NCBI GenBank assembly: GCA_035403225.1
Contig: DAONET010000051.1
Location: forward strand, 1 to 9,391
Length of the DNA: 9,391 bases
Reading direction: 5' to 3'
Origin: DAIRDK01 sp035403225
GTDB taxonomy: Bacteria; Bacteroidota; Bacteroidia; Bacteroidales; FEN-979
Shown here: piece after piece, positions 1-6,185 of the stretch
Position numbering within the stretch: position 1 is the first letter of the stretch
How the letters are laid out: every line of letters starts with the position of its first letter
Made by a program: the position numbers and the translations under genes
Notes under the pieces: generated by a model
The model's input: only the letters and a program-made list of their open reading frames with translations
Told to the model about the DNA's origin: nothing
The model's database searches: none

Positions 1-1788
1 GACCGGATTGTCGCGGAGGCTGCAGCGAAGCAGAAAGCGCTGGACGATCAGTACAACAAGCTCATCGCCGGGGCTGACAAGCTTTTCGATGCCAAGACAT
101 ACGAGGAAGCTAAGTCAAGTTACCAGGCCGCCCTGGATCTGAAACCATCGGAGAAATACCCGCAGGACCGTCTGTCGCAGATCAGTAACATCCTGGCCGA
201 AATCGCGAAGCAGAAAGCGTTGGATGATCAGTACGCATCGGTGATTGCCGCCGCCGATAAGTTGCTGGCTTCCAAGGATTACGACCAGGCAAAAACAACG
301 TACACGGAGGCATTGGGAATCAAGCCGGCAGAGACCTATCCGAAGACGAAAATCACGGAGATTGATGCGGCGTTGGCGGCTCTAGCCAAACAGAAGGAGT
401 TGGATGACGCCTATGCAACGGCCATCGCCAACGGCGACAAACTCTTCGCCGAAAAGTCATATCCCGAAGCCCAAACGGAGTATCGGAAGGCATTGTCGTT
501 GAAACCGGCGGAGACCTATCCGAAAGACAAGATAGCGGAGGCAGATAAAATGCTGGCCGAGATCGCCCGTCTGAGAGCGATCGAAGAGCAGTATGCTGCG
601 ATCATCACCAAAGCCGATCAACTATTTACCGGGCAATCTTACCCGGAAGCAAAGACAGAATATCAGCATGCCTTGCAGATCAGGCAAGACGAGCAGTATC
701 CGAAGGACCGGATCGCCGAAATTGACCGCATCGTAGCGGAACAGATCCGGCTGAAGACATTGAACGACCAGTACAATGCCGAAGTCACCAAAGCGGATCA
801 GCTGCTCAATAACAAACAATATGGACCCGCGCGTGCCGGGTATGTGGCGGCTCAGACGATCAAACCCGACGATCAGTATGCCAAAGAACAGATCGAAGAG
901 ATCGACAGGATACTGGCGGAAATCAAAGTCCGGGATGAATCGTACCTGGCTTCTGTCACCAAAGCCGATCAGCTTTTTGCAGAGAAGAAATACGAAGATG
1001 CCCGTACCGAATATCAGAATGCAGGATCCATCAAACCACAGGAATCATATCCGAAGGAAAAGATCGGAGAGGTCAACAACCTACTGACAGAGCTGCAGGG
1101 CAAGAAGGTCACCTATGATAATCTGATGAAATCGGCGGCTGACAAGTTAGCGGAGAAAGAGTACCTGAAATCGAAAGACATGTATCAGCAGGCTTCGGGG
1201 ATCTTTCCGGAAGAGTCATTGCCCAAGGAACGAATTGCGTTTATCACAAAAACAGTCGACAGCATCTACCGCGTCAACCGGGCCGATTATGACCGCTGTG
1301 TAACCAATGGGGACAAGTTCTTCAGCACCTTCGAGTTCGACAAATCCATTGATGCCTATACCGAAGCATCAAAATACCTGCCGATGGAGAACTATCCGAA
1401 GGAACAGATCGCCAAGATCCGCCGGACCATTGCCGAACATGCCATCGTGGATATCCTGAAGAGCCCGGTGACCGTAACCGCGGGTGATGAAAAGAAGTTT
1501 TCGTTCGAGCCGGTTAATATCGCCTCCCGGAAAGATAACTTTATCTACCTGAAGATTAAAAACCTGTCCGGCAAACCCTTCAATATCCTGATGCGGTACG
1601 GACAGGATAATCAGTCAAACGGCGGGGTTGTCCTCCGGAATGTTACTATTGACGGCACTATCAACGAACGCTTGATCAGCGTGAAGGACCAGGACCTCTG
1701 GTATCGCGCCGATAATAACTGGATCAGCATATACCCGCAGGGAGGCGACGTTGAGGTCTCCTTTATCCAGGTGTCGAAAGTCCGTTAG
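1..1788 (+). CDS. Repeat protein with TPR-like ~60-residue units and C-terminal beta domain (5'-partial)
   Basis: The frame is open from base 1 to the TAG at 1786-1788 (595 codons), so the gene starts outside the window. A TTG at 220 is in frame but lies at a repeat boundary and is not a credible start. The protein has about eight degenerate units of roughly 60 residues with the pattern hydrophobic-D-D-Q-Y, then ADxLF, YxxAxxxY, A-L-x-I-K-P-x-E-x-Y-P-K, I-x-E-I-D. The middle of each unit resembles one tetratricopeptide helix pair; the remainder, rich in A, E, K and I/L, suggests a linker helix. The last ~112 residues (from about base 1450) change to alternating hydrophobic and polar residues with N, G and D turns, suggesting a beta-sandwich. 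No catalytic motif is visible. A scaffold or protein-interaction role is likely, possibly in the cell envelope, but any signal peptide or anchor would be in the missing N-terminus. I do not recognise a named family. Confidence 0.85.
   Translation, partial: DRIVAEAAAKQKALDDQYNKLIAGADKLFDAKTYEEAKSSYQAALDLKPSEKYPQDRLSQISNILAEIAKQKALDDQYASVIAAADKLLASKDYDQAKTTYTEALGIKPAETYPKTKITEIDAALAALAKQKELDDAYATAIANGDKLFAEKSYPEAQTEYRKALSLKPAETYPKDKIAEADKMLAEIARLRAIEEQYAAIITKADQLFTGQSYPEAKTEYQHALQIRQDEQYPKDRIAEIDRIVAEQIRLKTLNDQYNAEVTKADQLLNNKQYGPARAGYVAAQTIKPDDQYAKEQIEEIDRILAEIKVRDESYLASVTKADQLFAEKKYEDARTEYQNAGSIKPQESYPKEKIGEVNNLLTELQGKKVTYDNLMKSAADKLAEKEYLKSKDMYQQASGIFPEESLPKERIAFITKTVDSIYRVNRADYDRCVTNGDKFFSTFEFDKSIDAYTEASKYLPMENYPKEQIAKIRRTIAEHAIVDILKSPVTVTAGDEKKFSFEPVNIASRKDNFIYLKIKNLSGKPFNILMRYGQDNQSNGGVVLRNVTIDGTINERLISVKDQDLWYRADNNWISIYPQGGDVEVSFIQVSKVR
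40..1449 (+). repeat. Tandem in-frame repeats of ~180 bp (about 8 units)
   Basis: Units start at about 40, 220, 400, 580, 760, 931, 1105 and 1273. The first four are exactly 180 bp (60 codons) long; later ones shrink to about 171-177 bp and diverge. The first two boundaries are almost identical in DNA: bases 31-54 and 211-234 differ at only two synonymous positions, which points to recent duplication or gene conversion near the 5' side. The C-terminal units are old and diverged. A fragment of one more unit precedes base 40, so the array continues upstream. Confidence 0.85.
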
Positions 1789-3116
1789 TGAATAGTATCG
1801 CGGGAGAGCGTAAAAAGGGTGATCTCCGGCATGATGCCGACACGGCCATTGTAGCCTACCGTTCCCAGTCCCCTGTTCACATACAGATACTGTACATTTC
1901 CCTGTTCCGTGGTGTCGGTATATAATCCGGCCCAGTAAGGATGCATGCCGCTGACGAGGCTGAACCGGAGTCCCGGCAGTTCAAGTCCGACCTGGCCGCC
2001 GTGGGAATGACCCGAAAAAGTGACATCCACCTCATGGTGATATTTGGTGATGTACTTTTCCCAATAACTCGGATCATGGGAGAGAAGAAGTTTGGTAGCG
2101 ATCTTTTCCGTTCCTTGTTCGGCTTTGATCAGGTCAGCCAGTTTGGGGAAACGTTTTTCTTCTCCCCAGTTTTCTACCCCGATGACAGCGATGCTGTCAG
2201 TGCCTCGCGCGATGGTCTTCTCCTCGTTGCACAGCAGCATCCATCCCAGTTCATGGTAGAATTCGCTGAAGCGTTTCATGTTATCGTAGACTTCCTGCCG
2301 GCTTTTGACTTTATAGTATTGTCCGTAATCATGGTTTCCATAGATCACGTAAATACCCTCGCGTGCTTTCAGCTTTTTCAGGGAAGATTTGAATCGGATC
2401 ACATCCAGCGAAGAGAAAGTAGCTGCATCGCCCGTGACAAATATCGCATCCGGTCTCAGGCTGTTGATCCGGGTAACCGCTTCATCCAGTTTATGGGGGC
2501 AGTTCCAGTTACCCAGGTGCAGGTCGGAGATCTGGACGATGCGGAAATTCTCAAAAGATGGCGGAAGATCTTTGATGGTCAGTTTCACCTGGTTAACCTG
2601 GAAGCGGTATTGCCCGGCAAAGTGACCGGCGATCAGCAGTATTCCCAGGGCGGCGCCCAGGACCCAGCCGGTAATCATCAGCATGTTTTTCGGTTCGACC
2701 GGTTTCCGGCCATAGATGGACGGTGTACGAGGTTTCCCGAAAAGAAGCCGGATGATATCCGAGATCACGCGGGTGATGACCGGGATGACCTTGATCCCGT
2801 AGCCAATGAGAATAAACGTGGTTACTTCTGTCCGGAGAATCGTGTTCCACGATGGGAACGGAACGAACCATCCGTAGATGCCGGATGCCACGATCAGGAG
2901 AAACGGCAGCCAGTAGAACAATCCTCCCAAAAGATGCACCAGGATGCCACGTTTTCGCAAATAGGGTCCGGTGGACATCCACAGGTAACCATCAAAAAGG
3001 AAAAGAGCCAGGTACACTCCGAGAGCTTCCCGGTATTTAGGCAGTGCTTCCCTGAGCAGGAAATACAGCAAAAGAGAGGCCGCTACATAGATAGCGGCCT
3101 TGATGAATTTACTCAT
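1785..3116 (-). CDS. Membrane-anchored metallophosphoesterase (YkuE-like)
   Basis: This 443-residue protein has about five hydrophobic segments in its first 170 residues (roughly 5-23, 33-47, 61-84, 96-118 and 146-168), followed by a calcineurin-like phosphoesterase domain. The metal-site motifs are complete and in order: D198-L-H200, G229-D230, G260-N-H-D263, S346-H347-D and G369-H-S-H372-G-G. The end carries a GLGTVGYNGR stretch typical of this subgroup. Such enzymes use two metal ions to cleave phosphoester or pyrophosphate bonds; YkuE-type members act at the membrane, and related ones hydrolyse UDP-diacylglucosamine (LpxH/LpxI-type chemistry) or other phospholipid-linked substrates. The substrate here is unknown. 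Its ATG overlaps the stop of the upstream hydro-lyase gene (ATGA, bases 3113-3116), so it is probably translationally coupled to it. Its TAA overlaps the convergent repeat-protein stop by 4 bp. The family is certain; the substrate is not. Confidence 0.93.
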   Translation of the reverse strand: MSKFIKAAIYVAASLLLYFLLREALPKYREALGVYLALFLFDGYLWMSTGPYLRKRGILVHLLGGLFYWLPFLLIVASGIYGWFVPFPSWNTILRTEVTTFILIGYGIKVIPVITRVISDIIRLLFGKPRTPSIYGRKPVEPKNMLMITGWVLGAALGILLIAGHFAGQYRFQVNQVKLTIKDLPPSFENFRIVQISDLHLGNWNCPHKLDEAVTRINSLRPDAIFVTGDAATFSSLDVIRFKSSLKKLKAREGIYVIYGNHDYGQYYKVKSRQEVYDNMKRFSEFYHELGWMLLCNEEKTIARGTDSIAVIGVENWGEEKRFPKLADLIKAEQGTEKIATKLLLSHDPSYWEKYITKYHHEVDVTFSGHSHGGQVGLELPGLRFSLVSGMHPYWAGLYTDTTEQGNVQYLYVNRGLGTVGYNGRVGIMPEITLFTLSRDTIH

Positions 3117-4888
3117 TTGGTCTTCACATAATTAACCAGCCCTTTGGCCTCAAATATCTCCATGAGTTTGGTTGGTAGCGGGGTGAAAGTAAAACATTTG
3201 TCTCCAACGTGAATTTCACCCCTGGCAAAATCGACCTCGGTGATGTCACCTTGTTTATAGGCATTGACCGCTTCCGGGACGAGGATGATGGGCAGACCCT
3301 GGTTTACGGCTGAGCGGTAGAAGATCCTGTTGACGGATTTACAGATGACGGCTTTGACGCCGGCGTAAGCCAATCCCACGGAAGGGTGTTCGCGGGAGCT
3401 GCCGCATCCGAAGTTGGCTCCGGCCATGATGATATCGCCTGCCTTGACCCGTCCGGCGAAGCTGTCGTCGAATCCCTTAAAGAGGTAAGGCATGATTTTG
3501 GCGGGTTCGGAGCTCTGCACTTCATACGTCAGTTTTCCGGCGAACATTTGGTCGGTATTGAGGTTGTCCACGTCGGCGTAATTCCAGGTTCCGGCGGTAT
3601 AGCGGTCATCCCCTTCTTTAATATCCACGGTAGCGCTTTGCGGGGCGTGGTAAGGGAATTTGTCGTTTGCTTCGATGCCGCGCGGATCGGTGATCTCTCC
3701 GTGCAGGGCTGATGCGGCGACCGTGGCGGGGGAAGCAAGGTATACGTTGGCAGCAGGGTTGCCCATACGGCCTTTGAAATTACGGTTGGCGGTGGAGATG
3801 ATATTGGTGTTATCGGCCGGGATCCCTTGTCCGGTACCCAGGCAGGGCCCGCAGGAGGAAGCGAGGACATTCCCGCCGGCTGCCATGAAGGTCTCGATGA
3901 GTCCTTCTTTGAGGGCTTGCAGGTATATCTCTTTCGATGCCGGGATGATCTGCAGCTGCATAAACTTCGGAATCTTTTTGCCTTTCAGCACCGCCGCTGC
4001 TTCCCGGAGATCCTGCAGACGTCCGTTGGTGCACGTGCCAATCAACGCCTGGTGTATTTTTGTCCCTTTCACTTCCGATACGGCCTTCACGTTGTCGACA
4101 TGATGGGGTGCAGCGACCACGGGGAAGATATCGTTGAGGTTGATGTTGATTTCTTTGAGATACGTGGCGTCAGGATCAGCCCAGCAGCCTTCCACGGCGG
4201 CACCCAGGTATTCTGCCAGCACTTCATCGGCCGGGAAAACCGCGTTCTTGGCGCCCATCTCGGAAGCCAGGTTCGAAAGGACCATGCGGTCGGAGATGGC
4301 CAGGGTTTTCACGCCATCGCCATGGTATTCGATCGACATATAGTCGGCACCGCTGGATCCGATCATCCCGATGATCCAGAGAGCCAGGTCTTTGGCGAAG
4401 ACGCCCGGCTGCAACTTGCCTGTCAGCGTGATCTTCACCGACTCGGGAACCCGGAACCAGGTCTCTCCCTGTTTCCACAGACCGGCGGTCTCCGTGCGGT
4501 CAATGCCGGCGGCAAAAGCGTTAAAGGCACCGGCAGTGCTGGTGTGGCTGTCGCTGCCGACAATGATCATCTTCGGACGAGCATACTTCGACATCAACTG
4601 ATGACAGATCCCGTCACCAACGTCATGGAACTTCTTCACCCCGAATTTTTCGACCATCCCGCGGATCGTCTGATAATCGTTGGCAAGCTTCGCGTTGGTA
4701 GGAGGGGCGTTATGATCGAGGATGATCAGCAGCGCATCCGCGTTGGCAGGTAATTCTCCTCCCATTTTCTTAAATGTGCTGTAGATACTCGAGGTGTTAT
4801 CATGTGACAAAATAATATCGGGCTTTGCAAAGACGATACTTCCTCTTTCAGCCCTCAAAATCTTTTCTGCGAATGTTTTTCCTGACAT
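3113..4888 (-). CDS. Fused aconitase / isopropylmalate isomerase family hydro-lyase (LeuC-LeuD-like)
   Basis: This 591-residue protein joins a LeuC-like large domain (about 1-400) to a LeuD-like swivel domain (about 430-591). The large domain has GSDSHT (111-116), GTCTNGR with C286, SSCGPC with C346 and C349, and an N-R-N-F-x-G-R-M-G motif near 368-376. The three cysteines should bind the [4Fe-4S] cluster that performs dehydration and rehydration. The small domain has CGSSREH (495-501) and the R-I-F-Y-R-S-A-x-N-Q-G-L-P stretch (521-533). At about 590 residues it is far shorter than AcnA or AcnB and matches fused LeuCD-type or small Aquifex-type aconitases. The loop after D-N-L-N-T-D reads A-G-K-L-T-Y where isopropylmalate isomerases have YLRT-like sequences, so the substrate could be citrate, homocitrate, isopropylmalate or another 2-hydroxyacid. 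No leuA, leuB or isocitrate dehydrogenase gene lies nearby to decide. The ATG at 4888 follows an A/T-rich leader without a Shine-Dalgarno. Confidence 0.93.
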   Translation of the reverse strand: MSGKTFAEKILRAERGSIVFAKPDIILSHDNTSSIYSTFKKMGGELPANADALLIILDHNAPPTNAKLANDYQTIRGMVEKFGVKKFHDVGDGICHQLMSKYARPKMIIVGSDSHTSTAGAFNAFAAGIDRTETAGLWKQGETWFRVPESVKITLTGKLQPGVFAKDLALWIIGMIGSSGADYMSIEYHGDGVKTLAISDRMVLSNLASEMGAKNAVFPADEVLAEYLGAAVEGCWADPDATYLKEININLNDIFPVVAAPHHVDNVKAVSEVKGTKIHQALIGTCTNGRLQDLREAAAVLKGKKIPKFMQLQIIPASKEIYLQALKEGLIETFMAAGGNVLASSCGPCLGTGQGIPADNTNIISTANRNFKGRMGNPAANVYLASPATVAASALHGEITDPRGIEANDKFPYHAPQSATVDIKEGDDRYTAGTWNYADVDNLNTDQMFAGKLTYEVQSSEPAKIMPYLFKGFDDSFAGRVKAGDIIMAGANFGCGSSREHPSVGLAYAGVKAVICKSVNRIFYRSAVNQGLPIILVPEAVNAYKQGDITEVDFARGEIHVGDKCFTFTPLPTKLMEIFEAKGLVNYVKTK

Positions 4889-4924
4889 GGCTTATGATGG
4901 TCTTTAAAAGAAAAATTACTGCTT

Positions 4925-4932
4925 CAAATTTA
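4925..4932 (-). promoter_or_regulatory. Candidate -7 box (TAAATTTG) for the hydro-lyase operon
   Basis: On the minus strand this reads TAAATTTG, a full match to the Bacteroidota TAnnTTTG -7 element, ending 36 bases upstream of the ATG at 4888. Initiation a few bases downstream would give a leader of about 30 nt. No convincing -33 TTTG lies at the right distance, so the call is tentative. A small inverted repeat (AAGGT, 4 bases, ACCTT; 4944-4957) sits just upstream and could overlap an activator or repressor site. Confidence 0.45.
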
Positions 4933-5063
4933 TAAAAAAATACAAGGTAAAGACCTTCCCTGACCTCTTTCCTGCACAAGGCTGAAACGAAAGGAACCTG
5001 TATGATGTCAGAATAAATTATTACAGAGGCTGTTTTTCTCTATGGTGGGATCGTAAAAAATCG

Positions 5064-5071
5064 TAATTTTG
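5064..5071 (+). promoter_or_regulatory. Candidate -7 box (TAATTTTG) for the dsrC operon
   Basis: TAATTTTG matches the Bacteroidota TAnnTTTG element on the plus strand. No good -33 TTTG is present about 19-21 bp upstream, which weakens the call or suggests activator dependence. Transcription from here would give a leader of about 145 nt that includes the 5194-5206 palindrome. Confidence 0.35.
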
Positions 5072-5193
5072 TCACTGAATGATGCGGTTTCTATTCCGGT
5101 TTCCGTAGACCAACCGAAGCAGGAGCGAGGCCGTTTTCATGAGGGACAAATAGAATTTTTTTATCACTAACCATAGTCGCCGGGCTGGCATAA

Positions 5194-5206
5194 TGTCCCC
5201 GGGACA
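5194..5206. promoter_or_regulatory. 13-bp perfect palindrome TGTCCC-C-GGGACA, candidate operator
   Basis: The two 6-base arms are perfectly complementary around one central C, 16 bases before the dsrC ATG. A one-base loop makes an RNA hairpin unlikely, so a site for a dimeric DNA-binding protein is the better reading. The half-site GGGACAA also occurs alone at 5143-5149. No regulator gene is present in the window, so the binding protein is unknown. Confidence 0.35.
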
Positions 5207-5222
5207 ATAAAAATGATGATTT

Positions 5223-5540
5223 ATGCCAGTAATTGAGATCGATGGTCAAAAATTTGAAGTTGACGGGGATGGCTTTTTAGTCGACCCTTCTGTTTGGAAT
5301 GAAGAAGTGGCCGCCCTCTTTGCCAAGAAAGACGGGCTGGGCGAATTGAATGAAAAACACTGGGCTATTCTGAAGGTCATTCGCAATAACTACGAAGAAA
5401 AAGGCATGGCGCCGATGATCCGCTCCATTTGCCAGGAGACCGGGGTCAAGCTGCGCGAGATCTACGAACTCTTTCCCGATGGCCCTGCCCGTGGCGCCTG
5501 TAAAATAGCGGGATTACCCAAACCCGATGGTTGCGTATAG
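5223..5540 (+). CDS. dsrC: DsrC/TusE family sulfur carrier, DsrC type with both redox cysteines
   Basis: This 105-residue protein matches DsrC over its whole length: GFL near 17-19, W25, the L-N-E-K-H-W-A-I-L stretch at 42-50, and the flexible C-terminal arm L-F-P-D-G-P-A-R-G-A-C-K-I-A-G-L-P-K-P-D-G-C-V. The arm carries C93 and penultimate C104, eleven positions apart. DsrC proper needs both cysteines to form a trisulfide or disulfide; TusE of tRNA thiolation normally keeps only the last one. In sulfite reducers DsrC takes sulfur from the sulfite reductase DsrAB, and its oxidised form is reduced by the membrane complex DsrMK. It is soluble and cytoplasmic. The next gene, DsrM-like, begins 12 bases downstream and DsrK-like follows, which supports a redox role over tRNA modification. 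No dsrAB is in view. The ATG at 5223 has an A/T-rich leader; the upstream ATGs at 5213 and 5216 are out of frame. Confidence 0.93.
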   Translation: MPVIEIDGQKFEVDGDGFLVDPSVWNEEVAALFAKKDGLGELNEKHWAILKVIRNNYEEKGMAPMIRSICQETGVKLREIYELFPDGPARGACKIAGLPKPDGCV

Positions 5541-5552
5541 ACCGCCGAAGCT

Positions 5553-6182
5553 ATGGAATGGTATATATTGGTTGCCGTTATTTCCCTGGCCATCTGTTTA
5601 GCAGGGATTATCTGGCGTGTAGTAAAACTGATCAGGTTGGGCGCACCTGTTGATTACGCTCCCCCGGCCGGAAAGACATCCCCTGCGATAAAGTATTCTT
5701 TCACCGGCGCCATGAGCCCGACCAGGAAAGAATCGGCCTTTCTTCATCTCCCTACCTATACGGCCGGTATCGTGTATCACCTGGGAACCTTCCTCTCGCT
5801 CCTCCTGTTTGTCCTTGCCTTGTTCGGACTGAACTTCACCGGCGTGACAGCCATGATCCTGGCTGCCTGTCTCCTGATATCCTTTGCCTCCGGTACAGGT
5901 ATCCTCATCAAGCGGATCTGTAAAAAGGCTTTACGCGATCTTTCCAACCCCGATGATTATATTTCGAATATTGTTGTCACGCTCTTTCAGCTGATGACGG
6001 CGCTTGGATTGGTAGTTCCCGCCATGATCCCCTATTATTTCCTCTCCGCTGCGCTCCTTTGCCTCGTTTTTCCTTTCGGGAAGCTGAGACATGCCATTTT
6101 CTTTTTTGCAGCCCGCTTTCATCTGGGTTATTTCTTCGGATGGAGAGGCGTATGGCCTCCTGAAAAACTGCCTGAAAACTGA
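5553..6182 (+). CDS. dsrM: DsrM/NarI-like heme b membrane subunit
   Basis: This 209-residue protein is strongly hydrophobic, with about five membrane segments (roughly 3-25, 70-92, 95-118, 137-158 and 160-186). Four histidines lie in two pairs, H65/H76 and H180/H190, at places resembling the heme b ligands of the NarI/DsrM superfamily. The C-terminal G-W-R-G-V-W-P-P stretch would lie at the membrane surface. The expected role is to exchange electrons between menaquinone and the cytoplasmic partner through two b hemes. Assignment rests mainly on topology, histidines and position: it lies between dsrC (12-base gap) and the DsrK-like gene (3-base gap), the usual partners. It is compact, close to NarI in length. 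Other quinone-linked cytochrome b subunits, such as HdrE, remain possible. The family is likely; heme ligation is inferred. Confidence 0.8.
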   Translation: MEWYILVAVISLAICLAGIIWRVVKLIRLGAPVDYAPPAGKTSPAIKYSFTGAMSPTRKESAFLHLPTYTAGIVYHLGTFLSLLLFVLALFGLNFTGVTAMILAACLLISFASGTGILIKRICKKALRDLSNPDDYISNIVVTLFQLMTALGLVVPAMIPYYFLSAALLCLVFPFGKLRHAIFFFAARFHLGYFFGWRGVWPPEKLPEN

Positions 6183-6185
6183 TCT

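Larger units (their letters stand above)
4889..5222. other. Divergent intergenic region between hydro-lyase and dsrC
   Basis: This 334-bp region separates the divergent starts of the hydro-lyase and dsrC. It is A/T-richer than the flanking genes and contains no plausible coding frame. It holds TAnnTTTG boxes on both strands (4925-4932 minus, 5064-5071 plus), a small inverted repeat at 4944-4957 and a perfect 13-bp palindrome at 5194-5206. No riboswitch, tRNA or convincing rho-independent terminator was recognised. It is likely to carry the promoters of both operons. Confidence 0.75.

Noticed and set aside
40..1449. CRISPR-like or non-coding tandem array
   Set aside because: The 180-bp periodicity is in frame, with protein-level conservation and mostly synonymous changes between the closest copies.
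1941..3131. Long open frame (396 codons) on the plus strand antisense to the phosphoesterase
   Set aside because: It mirrors a gene with complete catalytic motifs; its translation has no recognisable domain and a composition typical of an antisense shadow.
3827..4753. Long open frame (308 codons) antisense to the hydro-lyase gene
   Set aside because: The opposite strand encodes all aconitase-family motifs; this frame shows none of its own.
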